Source: Desulforudis sp. (GTDB taxonomy: Bacteria; Bacillota; Desulfotomaculia; Desulfotomaculales; Desulforudaceae). Taken from it: a stretch of 64,000 nt of DNA. The translations under genes were made by a program, and so were the position numbers. Below the pieces are notes generated by a model. It saw nothing but the letters and a program-made list of their open reading frames with translations, searched no databases and was not told where the DNA came from. Shown in pieces: positions 17,990-28,217 of this stretch (its first letter is position 1; each line of letters opens with the position of its first letter). Location of the stretch: assembly GCA_003604975.1 (NCBI GenBank), contig QZIR01000027.1:36626-100625 (forward strand), read 5' to 3'.

Positions 17990-18382
17990 TTATCTGCCCC
18001 TGCCGCCCCGGCCTGCGCCACGCATCCCGCCGTGCTGCCCGGTCGTGGGGGCTGCGATCTCCCGCAAACGCCCTGCCTTAAAAGCATCCACCAGTTCTTC
18101 AACCCTGCCGTGCTCCGCGACAAAGCTCCGTAAACCAGCCTGCTGCAGCACCTCGAGCGCATTGGGTCCAATGTTGCCGGTAACCACCGCCCCGGCGCCC
18201 GTTTCCACCACAATCTGCGCGGCCTTGATCCCGGCCCCGCCCCCGGCTTCGCCAGCCTCGTTGCGTACCGCCTGCACCTCTCCGGTTTCCGTATCGCAAA
18301 CCACAAAATAGGCGCAGCGGCCAAACCAGCTGTCCAGTGCGGCCTGTCGGTCGGTTCCCGCCGCCGATATTGCCAGTTTCAA
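17990..18382 (-). CDS. NifX/NifB-type Fe-Mo cofactor domain protein with Gly/Arg tail
   Basis: 130 aa from TTG 18382 (AGGAGGG about 8 nt upstream). The domain resembles the neighbour (LAISAAGTDRQAALDSWFGRC, then VVTGNIGPNALEVLQQAG), followed by a low-complexity tail GGMRGAGRGGRGR. First gene of a four-gene operon (two NifX-like, two MinD-like) with its own promoter. The key histidines are less obvious than in the downstream copy, consistent with a divergent partner role. Confidence 0.82.
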   Translation of the reverse strand: MKLAISAAGTDRQAALDSWFGRCAYFVVCDTETGEVQAVRNEAGEAGGGAGIKAAQIVVETGAGAVVTGNIGPNALEVLQQAGLRSFVAEHGRVEELVDAFKAGRLREIAAPTTGQHGGMRGAGRGGRGR

Positions 18383-18405
18383 TAGCGCATCCCTCCTAGA
18401 TTTGT

Positions 18406-18457
18406 TTATGATCTAATGCTCATAACTAAGTCTACCCCGAATCTGGGCATATGTCAA
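18406..18457 (-). promoter_or_regulatory. Promoter and palindromic operator of the NifX/MinD operon
   Basis: Minus strand TTGACA (18452-18457), 17 bp, TAGACT (18429-18434). Just downstream a perfect inverted repeat TTATGA-N8-TCATAA (18406-18411, 18420-18425) covers the expected start site and is a plausible repressor or redox-regulator site. The regulator is not identifiable. Confidence 0.65.
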
Positions 18458-18512
18458 TAAGCAATTTGCCCTAAAAGGGGAGAGGTACGCTGCAAAACTC
18501 AATGCCACATAA

Positions 18513-18690
18513 AATCGAGTAGAGTAACGCCGCAGCAATTGCCTGCGGCGTTATCCCTCTCACACCACCGTACGTACCGTTCGGTATACGGCGGTTCACG
18601 ATGTGGAACGAAGTTGCTCATATCGCTCGGTTAGACTCTTGAGCCCTTTGTCTCGCCAGAAGGCGAGGCCGAGGGCTTTGTTTACCTGTG
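18513..18690 (-). mobile_element. 3' remnant of a group II intron (maturase end, domains V and VI)
   Basis: On the minus strand the last ~25 codons of an LtrA-type maturase can be read (FWRDKGLKSLTERYEQLRST then stop). They are followed by a 32-34 nt hairpin at 18564-18595 with paired ACCGCCGTA / TACGGTGGT and a 2-nt bulge near a GAAC loop, matching group II domain V, and by a second hairpin (18525-18553) as domain VI, ending ACTCTACTCGATTTTAT. Everything 5' of this is gone. Recognition is by pattern, not alignment. Confidence 0.65.
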
Positions 18691-18697
18691 GAGTGTT

Positions 18698-18918
18698 AGC
18701 CAATCGTCAGTAACCTTCGTTATTACCTCGTCGAGGCGGCCAACTCCGTCCGGGTGCGGGAACCGGAGTACGCCGCCTTCTATCAACGCAAGTATACGGA
18801 AGCCCGGCATCATCACCACAAACGTGCCTTGGTCCTGACGGCCAGGAAGCTCATTCGTCTGGTCTTCGCCTTGCTGAACGAAGGCCAAATCTACCAACCA
18901 GGGAGGTCGATTCGCTAA
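18698..18918 (+). pseudogene. IS110-family transposase C-terminal fragment
   Basis: The + strand frame reads LRYYLVEAANSVR, then EYAAFYQRKYTEA, ALVLTARKLIRLVFALL and a stop at 18918. This is the end of the IS110 Transposase_20 domain. The N-terminal DEDD catalytic half is missing and the sequence abuts the group II intron remnant on the other strand, so the two elements were cut together. About 160 bp of non-coding sequence to 19080 probably includes the old element end. Confidence 0.75.
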
Positions 18919-19082
18919 CCCCGGGTCAAGTCATTTTTCAAGGATCATGGCGGTGGTTAACTGCTCTACCACCGACCGGGCATTCTTATTGCCTGAACAC
19001 GTTATCCACAGCCAAGCATTCTATAATTTACCTATTGACATCACACCCCGGGTCTATAGACAACACCCATGCCGGGCGTACT

Positions 19083-19116
19083 AAGAACCCCTACCGCGGA
19101 CGCGGTAGGGGTTCTT
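19083..19116 (-). terminator. hppA terminator hairpin
   Basis: 15-bp perfect stem AAGAACCCCTACCGC / GCGGTAGGGGTTCTT with a 4-nt loop, 30 bp after the hppA stop. The 3' arm ends TTCTT on the minus strand. Confidence 0.75.
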
Positions 19117-19146
19117 GATTGGTTCTAATTAGTGAATTCGTCGATC

Positions 19147-21147
19147 TTAGAGGGCGATCAGGGAGACGATCAGCAGGGCCACAACGTTCACGACCTTGAT
19201 AACCGGGTTGATCGCCGGGCCAGCGGTGTCCTTCAGCGGGTCGCCGACGGTGTCACCGGTAACCGCCGCTGCGTGGGCGGGGCTGCCCTTGCCGCCATAC
19301 ATACCCTCTTCAATGTACTTCTTGGCATTGTCCCAGGCGCCGCCGCCGTTGTTCTGGAAGCAGGCCATAAAGATACCGACCACGATCACGCCGATCAGCA
19401 CTCCGCCCAGGGCCAGGGGGCCGAGGAAGAAGCCGACCAGAAGCGTGGTAGCCACCGGCAGAATGCCCGGAATAACCATTTCCTTCAGGGCGCGCTTGGT
19501 CACGATGTCTACGCACTTGCCGTATTCAGGCTTGCCGGTACCTTCCATAATGCCGGGGATTTCACGGAACTGACGGCGTACTTCTTCCACGACAGAATGG
19601 GCCGCACGGCCCACAGCGCCGTTCGCCAGGGCAGAGAACAGGAAGACGATACATCCGCCGATGAACAGACCGGCCAGAACCATCGGGTCATTCAGCAGGA
19701 ACACAATCTCGGCGCCCTGCTCTACCAGAGCGTGGGTGTAGTCCGCAAAGAGCACGATCGCCGCGAGGGCCGCGGAGCCGATCGCGTAACCCTTGGTGAC
19801 CGCTTTGGTGGTGTTACCAACAGCGTCCAGAGCGTCAGTGATTTCACGGACGTTGGCCGGCAGTTCGGCCATTTCAGCGATACCGCCGCCGTTGTCAGTA
19901 ACCGGACCGTAGGAGTCGAGGGCCACGATCATACCGGTCATGGAGAGCATCGCCATGGAGGCGATACCGATCGCGTACAGACCATGGTCGCCACCGCCAC
20001 CGATGGTGTAGGCCGCCAGGATGCCGCCAACGATAGTCAGGGTCGGGGCAACGGTGGACTCCATACCAACCGACAGACCGGTGATCACGTTCGTGCCGTG
20101 ACCAGTCTGGGAGGCGTAGGCAATCGACTTGACGGGACGGAACTTGGTCGAGGTGTAGAAGTCAGTGATATACATAAGTAATACGGTAGCCGCGACACCA
20201 ACCAGGGCTGCATAGAAGTAAGTGGCGTCACCAAGCAGGGCGGTGGTGGCGGGGTAAAAGCCGATCAGGGCCAGAACCGCCGAAACCCACACGCCTCTGT
20301 ACAGGGCACCCATGATGTCCTGGTTGCCGGGAAGGCGAACAAAGAAGACACCGACGATGCAAGCAAGAATCGCAATGGCGCCCAGCAACACCGGGTACAG
20401 GATGTGCTGTGCATCACCAAAGATCAGGTAGCCAAGCAGCATCGAACCGATAGCCGTCACGGCGTAAGTCTCAAACAGGTCCGCCGCCATACCGGCGCAG
20501 TCACCGACGTTGTCACCGACGTTGTCAGCGATGGTTGCCGGGTTACGCGGGTCGTCTTCGGGGATACCGGCTTCAACCTTACCAACGAGGTCGGCGCCCA
20601 CGTCAGCGCTCTTGGTGAAGATACCGCCGCCGATTCGGGCGAAGAGCGCGATTAGGCTGCCGCCGAAACCGAGACCAACCAGTGCGTGAATGTCGCCGAA
20701 AATCATGTACACACCGGCAACACCCAGGAGGGCGAGACCGACGCACATCATACCGGTCACGGCGCCGGACTTGAAGGCCACGCTCAGGCCCTTAGCCAGT
20801 CCGGTTCTCGCAGCTTCAGCCACGCGGCAGTTCGCGCGGGTGGACACGCCCATGCCGATGTAGCCGCAGAGACCGGAGAAGAAAGCACCGATCACGAACG
20901 AGACTGCAGTTTGCCAACCGAGGAAAAGACCCAAAGCAATCGCTACGGGCACACCCACCATCGCGATGGTGGTGTACTGACGGTTCAGGTAAGCCATTGC
21001 GCCTTCCTGAACGGCCTTGGAGATCGACTGCATCTTTTCGTTGCCAGGCGACTGGCTCATAATCGAGCTAATCAGGAAGGCCGCGAAGAGAATGCTCAGG
21101 CCGGCACTACCGATGCCTGCCCACAATACCCAACCAAACTCACCCAA
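19147..21147 (-). CDS. hppA: Membrane-bound proton-pumping pyrophosphatase
   Basis: Hydrolyses pyrophosphate and pumps ions across the cytoplasmic membrane. 666 aa, about 16 TM segments; the pyrophosphate motif [20 protein letters not shown] and the [19 protein letters not shown] loop are intact. The motif [10 protein letters not shown] has lysine where K+-dependent enzymes have alanine (GNTTAA), so I predict a K+-independent H+ pump. The start is TTG 21147, 8 nt from GGAGGT. Single gene with its own terminator; upstream is secG. Confidence 0.96.
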   Translation of the reverse strand: MGEFGWVLWAGIGSAGLSILFAAFLISSIMSQSPGNEKMQSISKAVQEGAMAYLNRQYTTIAMVGVPVAIALGLFLGWQTAVSFVIGAFFSGLCGYIGMGVSTRANCRVAEAARTGLAKGLSVAFKSGAVTGMMCVGLALLGVAGVYMIFGDIHALVGLGFGGSLIALFARIGGGIFTKSADVGADLVGKVEAGIPEDDPRNPATIADNVGDNVGDCAGMAADLFETYAVTAIGSMLLGYLIFGDAQHILYPVLLGAIAILACIVGVFFVRLPGNQDIMGALYRGVWVSAVLALIGFYPATTALLGDATYFYAALVGVAATVLLMYITDFYTSTKFRPVKSIAYASQTGHGTNVITGLSVGMESTVAPTLTIVGGILAAYTIGGGGDHGLYAIGIASMAMLSMTGMIVALDSYGPVTDNGGGIAEMAELPANVREITDALDAVGNTTKAVTKGYAIGSAALAAIVLFADYTHALVEQGAEIVFLLNDPMVLAGLFIGGCIVFLFSALANGAVGRAAHSVVEEVRRQFREIPGIMEGTGKPEYGKCVDIVTKRALKEMVIPGILPVATTLLVGFFLGPLALGGVLIGVIVVGIFMACFQNNGGGAWDNAKKYIEEGMYGGKGSPAHAAAVTGDTVGDPLKDTAGPAINPVIKVVNVVALLIVSLIAL

Positions 21148-21331
21148 AGAAGTTCACCTCCGAATAAATTTAGATAACTCCAGATGAAACCAGGAATCCA
21201 GGTACTCCACCGTTATTAAGGAGTCGCCTGAAACCACCACCTCCTTAACTTAAAACAAGGTTTTATCACCAGTAAGTTGAAGTTAGTGGATAAAAAAGAA
21301 AAAGAACCACTAGACTTCAATATCCGGTTTT

Positions 21332-21562
21332 CTAGTTCCATACCGCCAGCACAAGTGACATCAGGCCGAAGATAACGGCAAGGACGATCGTGATCTTGGC
21401 AAACAGCTGGTCAAGACCTTTCTTCTTACCGAAAAAGCTCTCGGCCCCGCCGGCAATGGCTCCCGACAACCCGGCGCTCTTACCGGACTGAAGCAGGATG
21501 CTGGCAATCAAGGCAATGGCAATAAGGGCTTGAAAGCCCATTACAATACTTTTGAGCAACAC
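21332..21562 (-). CDS. secG: Preprotein translocase subunit SecG
   Basis: Small two-TM SecYEG subunit. [22 protein letters not shown] and [16 protein letters not shown] are the conserved loop. A frame is open to 21580, but the AAAGGAG ribosome site lies inside that extension, so the start is GTG 21562 or TTG 21559, giving about 75 aa, the usual size. Last gene of the gap-pgk-tpiA-gpmI-eno-secG run. Confidence 0.93.
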   Translation of the reverse strand: MLLKSIVMGFQALIAIALIASILLQSGKSAGLSGAIAGGAESFFGKKKGLDQLFAKITIVLAVIFGLMSLVLAVWN

Positions 21563-21676
21563 AAAAACTCCTTTTTTCAAAATCCTGAGGATTATTATAG
21601 CACGTCTTAAGACAACCTGACAACGACTTCAACAGGTTTTTCACAATCTCCGACAATTCTTGAAAATCGGGCATTT

Positions 21677-22978
<1,302 letters not shown>

Positions 22979-23016
22979 CTATTCTCTTTTTCTCTTTTTG
23001 GCACGTTTTCAGTAGT

Positions 23017-24588
23017 TTAACCCCGGCGGGTTCCGCTGAAACCGATTGAACCTGCGGCACCGGTGTGGATTATTAGGGTCCGTCCCGTCATTTCCCCGGG
23101 GACGGGAAGGCCCAGAATTTCCAGCATGGTTGGCGCAACGTCTTCCAACCGGCCTTCGCGCAAGAAGACTCCCCGGGTCTCGCCGGACACCAGTAAGAAG
23201 GGCACCGGGTTACAGGTATGCGCCGTATACACGCACCCGTGGTCGTCCCGAACCATCTCGGCATTGCCGTGGTCCCCGGTGATCAGGGCTACCGCTCCCG
23301 CGTCGAGTACGGCTTCAACAACCCGCCCCAGGCATTCGTCAACGACTTCCACTGCCCTGATGGTTGCTTCCAGGTTGCCGGTGTGACCGACCATGTCCGG
23401 GTTGGCGTAGTTCATTATGACCACATCGTAGTCCCCGAACTTCTCAATGAAGATATCCGTGACCTCACGGGCACTCATCTCGGGACGGTGATCGTAGGTG
23501 GCCACCTGCGGCGAGGGAACCAGGATCCGGTCCTCACCGGGGTTGGGCTGTTCAATACCACCATTAAAGAAGAACGTGACGTGGGCATATTTTTCCGTTT
23601 CGGCCAGGCGCAGCTGCCTGAGGCCATGCCCACTAAGAATCTCGCCCAGGGTATTGGTAAGCCTCTCTGGGGCGAAGGCCACCGGTGCGTCGATCGTCCT
23701 TTCGTATTCCGTAAAGCAGGTGAAATGGATCAGCGGGGGATCCGGTCCCCGGTCAAACCCCGCGAAATCACCGTCGATAAAGCTGTGCGTAATCTGGCGC
23801 GCCCGGTCGGGACGGAAATTAAAGAAGATGATCCCGTCCCCTTCCTCGATCTGTGCCACCGGTTCTCCGTTACGGACGATGATGGTCGGCTGGACAAATT
23901 CATCGGTCTCCTCCCGCCGGTAGGCCTTCTCCACTGCTTCCCGTGCTGAATCAGCCGGGATGCCGTCACTGTAGACCATGGCCTTGAAGGCCCGGGCGGT
24001 CCGCTCCCAGCGCTTGTCCCGGTCCATACCGTAGTAACGGCCCATTACCGTGGCCACGGCGCCTGTCTCCAGTGATTCGAGCTTATCCTCCAGGGCGTCA
24101 ACATACTCCAGGGCGTTCGCGGGCGGTACATCCCGGCCGTCCAGGAAGGGGTGGACGTACACGCGTTCCAGACCCAGGCCCTTGGCCATCTCCAGCAGGG
24201 CGAACAGGTGCTGGATGTGGCTGTGCACCCCCCCGTCCGAGAGGAGGCCCATCAGATGTAATGCCTTTCCGTGCTCGCGCACACCGGTCATCGCGCGTAC
24301 CAGCACCGGATTTTGAAAAAAGGATCCGTTACGGATGTCACGTGAAATCCTGGTCAGTTCCTGGTAGACGACCCGTCCGGCGCCCAGGTTCAGATGCCCC
24401 ACTTCGGAGTTCCCCATCTGGCCGGGCGGAAGCCCAACCTCTTCGCCCGAGGTGATCAGCGTCGTCCGCGGATACTGTTCCCAGAGCCGGTCCCAGTTCG
24501 GTGTCCGGGCGCTGGCGATAGCATTCCCTTCACAGCCGCAGGCCAGGCCCCATCCGTCGAGTAAGACCAAAACCAACCGGATCCTCAT
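23017..24588 (-). CDS. gpmI: Phosphoglycerate mutase, cofactor-independent
   Basis: 523 aa, usual length of the Mn-dependent iPGM. The nucleophile Ser61 sits in QMGNSEVGHLNLGAG; the metal-binding MVGHTGNLEATIRAVE and TGDHGNAEMV are present. Interconverts 3- and 2-phosphoglycerate. Between tpiA and eno; the tpiA-gpmI gap contains two extra copies of the tpiA 3' end (see repeat at 24610). Confidence 0.97.
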   Translation of the reverse strand: MRIRLVLVLLDGWGLACGCEGNAIASARTPNWDRLWEQYPRTTLITSGEEVGLPPGQMGNSEVGHLNLGAGRVVYQELTRISRDIRNGSFFQNPVLVRAMTGVREHGKALHLMGLLSDGGVHSHIQHLFALLEMAKGLGLERVYVHPFLDGRDVPPANALEYVDALEDKLESLETGAVATVMGRYYGMDRDKRWERTARAFKAMVYSDGIPADSAREAVEKAYRREETDEFVQPTIIVRNGEPVAQIEEGDGIIFFNFRPDRARQITHSFIDGDFAGFDRGPDPPLIHFTCFTEYERTIDAPVAFAPERLTNTLGEILSGHGLRQLRLAETEKYAHVTFFFNGGIEQPNPGEDRILVPSPQVATYDHRPEMSAREVTDIFIEKFGDYDVVIMNYANPDMVGHTGNLEATIRAVEVVDECLGRVVEAVLDAGAVALITGDHGNAEMVRDDHGCVYTAHTCNPVPFLLVSGETRGVFLREGRLEDVAPTMLEILGLPVPGEMTGRTLIIHTGAAGSIGFSGTRRG

Positions 24589-24609
24589 AGGACCTCCCGG
24601 TGCCAGGCA

Positions 24610-24816
24610 CCTAAGTTATTAACTTATGACCACGGCTTTAGGGTTTCAACTGTGGCCTTAATGATGCGGGTAAAATCGCCTAAGTTATTAACTTATGACC
24701 ACGGCTTTAGGGTTTCAACCGTGGCCTTAATGATGCGGGTAAAATCGCCTAAGTTATTAACTTATGACCACGGCTTTAGGGTTTCAACCGTGGCCTTAAT
24801 GATGCGGGTAAAATCG
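24610..24816. repeat. Three tandem 69-bp copies of the tpiA 3' end
   Basis: Units start at 24610, 24679 and 24748 and are identical except for one base in the first (ACTGTGG for ACCGTGG). The unit begins CCTAAGTTATTAACTTATGA. The third unit includes the last 18 or so codons and stop of tpiA; the other two lie downstream as untranslated duplicates. 69 is a multiple of 3. Confidence 0.95.
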
Positions 24817-25538
24817 GCCACTTTCAAACTGGCCCCGCCGACCAGGGCCCCGTCGATGTCCGGTTGGGACATCAGGGTCGCCGCATTGCCAGGCTTGACA
24901 CTGCCGCCATACTGGATACGCACGGATGCCGCCGTCGCGCGATCATAGAGTTCTCCGATCAGATGGCGAATCAGGGCGTTGACCTCCTGGGCATCCCCGG
25001 GGCTGGCGGTTAATCCGGTACCGATCGCCCAAACCGGCTCGTAGGCCATAACCAGGCCCGCTACCTCGCCGGCCCTTAGACCGTTCAGGCAGCCGCGTAC
25101 CTGGCGTTGGATAACGGTCTGGGTCTCGCCGGCCTTTCTTTCATCGATCGTTTCCCCTACACAGATAATCGGCACCAGGCCGTCGTCAAGGGCCGACCGG
25201 GCCTTTTTGCTGACCTTCGTGTCGGTCTCACCGAAGTACTGGCGCCGTTCGGAATGGCCTAGGATGACGTAAGTACAGCCAATCTCCCTGAGCATCTCCG
25301 CGGAGACCTCGCCGGTGTAAGCGCCCTCAGGTTCCCAGTGCATGTTCTGGGCGCCCAGCTTGATGTTGGTGTCGGCGAGCACCACGGATAAAGGGAGCAA
25401 CGCCGGAAAGGCCGGACAGACGAGGATCTCCACATCCTGTACACCGGCGACCGCCGTTTTCAGTTCCTGAACGAAAGACACCGCTTCGCGTGGTGTCTTG
25501 TACATTTTCCAGTTTCCCGCGATGATCGGAGTGCGCAT
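24762..25538 (-). CDS. tpiA: Triosephosphate isomerase
   Basis: 258 aa. Opens [15 protein letters not shown]; catalytic His in [12 protein letters not shown] and catalytic Glu in [12 protein letters not shown] are intact, followed by the phosphate-binding [12 protein letters not shown]. The final residues [13 protein letters not shown] are encoded in the 69-bp unit that is repeated twice more after the stop. 60 bp after pgk. Confidence 0.97.
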   Translation of the reverse strand: MRTPIIAGNWKMYKTPREAVSFVQELKTAVAGVQDVEILVCPAFPALLPLSVVLADTNIKLGAQNMHWEPEGAYTGEVSAEMLREIGCTYVILGHSERRQYFGETDTKVSKKARSALDDGLVPIICVGETIDERKAGETQTVIQRQVRGCLNGLRAGEVAGLVMAYEPVWAIGTGLTASPGDAQEVNALIRHLIGELYDRATAASVRIQYGGSVKPGNAATLMSQPDIDGALVGGASLKVADFTRIIKATVETLKPWS

Positions 25539-25598
25539 CGATCCTTCCTCCTCTACCTCGCAAATAACTTTGGAACGAGCCCGCGTTTGTCCGTTCTC

Positions 25599-26798
25599 CT
25601 ACTTATCTCTGAGGGCTTCGACGCCTGGTAGTTTCTTCCCTTCCACCATTTTAAGCGAGGCGCCCCCGCCTGTAGAGAGATGCGTCATACGGTCGGCTAG
25701 CCCAGCCTGGTTTACGGCCCGGACGGTATCACCGCCACCGATGATACGGATGCCATCGCTGTTGGCGACAGCCGTCGCAACCCCCAGGGTACCCGTGTCA
25801 AAACCGGCCACCTCAAACAGCCCCATCGGACCATTCCAGAAGATGGTCTTCGCTTTGCTGATCCGCTTGCCGAAGAGCTCAACCGAACGTGAACCGATGT
25901 CCAGGGCCATCCAGCCCTCCGGTACACTGTCGGGATCGACCGTTTGCCGGCGGTCGGGGACGTCCGTAGCGGGCGCGACCACTAGGTCCAAGGGGAGCAG
26001 CAGGTCCACCTGTTCCCGGGCGGCCTTCTCCAGCAGCCCGCGGGCCACGTCCAACCGGTCGCTCTCGACCAGGGAGTTCGCGAGGTCTTTACCCTGGGCC
26101 GCTAAAAGGGTGTTCGCCATCCCCCCGCCGATGATCAGGCAGTCGGCCCTACTCATCAATCGTTCCAAAACCCCGATCTTGTCCGAAATTTTGGCGCCTC
26201 CGACGATGGCCATGAAAGGGCGTTCCGGGTTGACGACCAGCATTCCGAGAGAGGCGAGCTCCTTTTCCAGCAAAAAGCCGGCCACGGCTGGGATGTAGGC
26301 CGCGATACCGGCGGTGGAGGCGTGGGCCCGGTGGGCGGTACCAAAAGCATCATTTACATAAACATCGGCCAGGGAGGCCATCTCTCCAGCAAACTCCGGA
26401 TCATTGGCCTCTTCCTCGGGGTAAAAGCGGACGTTCTCAAGCAGTGTTACGTCCCCGTCCGACATCGCGCCAACGGACTCACGTGCCGCGGGTCCGACAC
26501 AATCCCCGGCGAAACGAACCTCCCGCCCGAGGAGGGCGGACAGTCTGCCTGCGACCGGTCGGAGCGAGAAGCGTAGGTCCGGTTTGCCCTTGGGCCGTCC
26601 GAGGTGTGAGGCCAGGATCACGCGCGCGCCGTGCTCGGTAAGAAAACTGATGGTGGGGAGAGCGGCACGGATACGCGTGTCGTCGGCTACTTCTCCGTCT
26701 TCATTAAGGGGGACATTGAAGTCGACGCGTACGAAGACCCGTTTGCCCCGGACATCAATGTCTCGCAATGTCATCTTCTCCACAAGTTCTTCCCCCAT
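25599..26798 (-). CDS. pgk: Phosphoglycerate kinase
   Basis: Up to 399 aa. DIDVRGKRVFVRVDFNVPLN and ILASHLGRPKG at the N-terminus, ATP-binding GPMGLFE and the C-terminal GGGDTVRAV are all present. The exact start is uncertain: ATG 26798, or a GTG five codons in, which has a better purine-rich site. Not fused to tpiA (unlike Thermotoga). Upstream lies a 200-bp gap with a heptad tract. Confidence 0.96.
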   Translation of the reverse strand: MGEELVEKMTLRDIDVRGKRVFVRVDFNVPLNEDGEVADDTRIRAALPTISFLTEHGARVILASHLGRPKGKPDLRFSLRPVAGRLSALLGREVRFAGDCVGPAARESVGAMSDGDVTLLENVRFYPEEEANDPEFAGEMASLADVYVNDAFGTAHRAHASTAGIAAYIPAVAGFLLEKELASLGMLVVNPERPFMAIVGGAKISDKIGVLERLMSRADCLIIGGGMANTLLAAQGKDLANSLVESDRLDVARGLLEKAAREQVDLLLPLDLVVAPATDVPDRRQTVDPDSVPEGWMALDIGSRSVELFGKRISKAKTIFWNGPMGLFEVAGFDTGTLGVATAVANSDGIRIIGGGDTVRAVNQAGLADRMTHLSTGGGASLKMVEGKKLPGVEALRDK

Positions 26799-26964
26799 CT
26801 TTAGTTGTCAGCATAAGATTAGCATTCTCTACGACGCTTACAAAAATGCTCCAGGCTCCAAAGAACGGTCATAACAGACGTAGTACCGGAAAGCCTGGTC
26901 TGTAATACTCTGACGACCAACTTCCGCTAATCTCTCGGGAATTGACGCAGGCGATTCCATCCTC

Positions 26965-26999
26965 TGCTCCGACTTCCGACCTCTGACGACAGACCTCCG
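26965..26999. repeat. Heptad tract variant after gap
   Basis: Words CTTCCGA, CCTCTGA, CGACAGA and CCTCCGT in 7-bp register, 3 bp from the gap stop codon. It differs from the other tracts by carrying G, but has the same phase and position relative to a stop. Confidence 0.45.
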
Positions 27000-27002
27000 T
27001 AT

Positions 27003-28037
27003 TTAGTAGCCCCTGGAAGCCATGTACAGGGCCAGGTCCACTACCCGGTTCGAATAACCCCACTCGTTGTCATACCAGGCCAGGACCTTGGCCATGGTGT
27101 CCTGGATGACCGCCGTCGAAAGCCCGTCAACCGTGGCCGAGTGAGGGTTGGAGTTGTAGTCCGTGGAGACCAGTGGCAGTTCACTGTAGTCGAGAACCCC
27201 CCTGAACTCGTCGCTGGACGCCGCTTCCTTAAAGTCCTCGTTTAGTTGGGTGGGTGTTACTTTCTGTTCCAGGTCGACGACCAGGTCGATGAGGGAGACG
27301 TTCGGTACCGGTACCCGTACGCAGAAACCGGTCAGGCGACCGGTCAGCTCCGGCAGCACCCGGCCCACCGCGGCGGCCGCGCCCGTTGTGGTGGGGATCA
27401 TCGAAACAGCGGCCGCCCGTCCACGGCGCGGGTCCTTATAGGGCATATCCAGCAGTTGCTGGCCGTTGGTGTAGGCGTGGACTGTATTCATAAAGCCCCG
27501 GACAATACCGTACTTGCGGTGCAGGACCTTGGCCACCGGGGCCAGGCAGTTGGTGGTGCAGGAGGCATTGGACACTACGCGGTGTTTGGCGGGATCATAG
27601 TCTTCCTGGTTGACGCCCATGACCACCATCAGGTCTGCGTTCTTGCTTGGAGCCGAGATGATTACCTTCTTGGCCCCGCTTTCCAGGTGCAGGGCGGCAC
27701 GCGTGGCGTCGGTAAACGCTCCGGTCGACTCGACCACGACGTCGGCTCCCAGATCCCCCCAGGGGATGAGCGTGGGATCCTTCTCGGCAAAGACCTTGAA
27801 GGTCTGCCCGCCGGCCGTGATGGTATCGCCGGTGCCTGATATTTCACCCGGGAAACAACCGTGTACCGAATCATATTTAAAGCTGTGTGCCAAGCGGCTG
27901 GTGTAGTCTTCCGTCACCGCCAGACGGCGGGACTTGTGATTAACCGCCACCACCTCTACATCCGTCCTGGAAAGTGCAGCTCTCAGCACCAACCTGCCAA
28001 TACGACCGAATCCGTTGATACCAAGCCGGACCGCCAT
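27003..28037 (-). CDS. gap: Glyceraldehyde-3-phosphate dehydrogenase
   Basis: 344 aa from ATG 28037 (GGAG 9 nt upstream); the longer frame to 28073 is unlikely. Rossmann motif VRLGINGFGRIGR, catalytic SNASCTTNCLAP (Cys about 160) and the WYDNEWGYSNRV end are intact. The strand-2 end reads VAVNHKSRRL, so the usual NAD-specifying Asp of NDLTD-type enzymes is replaced by His/Lys; dual or NADP use is possible. First gene of the glycolytic run. The upstream gap to whiA (28038-28217) has only a weak promoter-like TTGATC/TAATTA pair. Confidence 0.95.
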   Translation of the reverse strand: MAVRLGINGFGRIGRLVLRAALSRTDVEVVAVNHKSRRLAVTEDYTSRLAHSFKYDSVHGCFPGEISGTGDTITAGGQTFKVFAEKDPTLIPWGDLGADVVVESTGAFTDATRAALHLESGAKKVIISAPSKNADLMVVMGVNQEDYDPAKHRVVSNASCTTNCLAPVAKVLHRKYGIVRGFMNTVHAYTNGQQLLDMPYKDPRRGRAAAVSMIPTTTGAAAAVGRVLPELTGRLTGFCVRVPVPNVSLIDLVVDLEQKVTPTQLNEDFKEAASSDEFRGVLDYSELPLVSTDYNSNPHSATVDGLSTAVIQDTMAKVLAWYDNEWGYSNRVVDLALYMASRGY

Positions 28038-28217
28038 GAGCCCCCACTCCTTTTTCAGTATTACTAAAGACAAGTAATTTATGAAACCAATTAGCAGCTA
28101 ATTAGTTACCTGAAATAGGATGATCAAACAGGAAAAAGACACATCACTTCTCCAATCTTAACATATAATGACACCGAACTGAAGCATTTGCATACATAAT
28201 ACGCTGTTCACTGCACC

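Noticed and set aside
17590..18382. Nitrogenase-related locus
   Set aside because: NifX-like domains alone, without nifHDK, nifB or nifE; such clusters are common in non-diazotrophs.
18682..18897. 71-aa minus-strand frame
   Set aside because: It is antisense to the IS110 fragment, whose + strand reading has clear family similarity.
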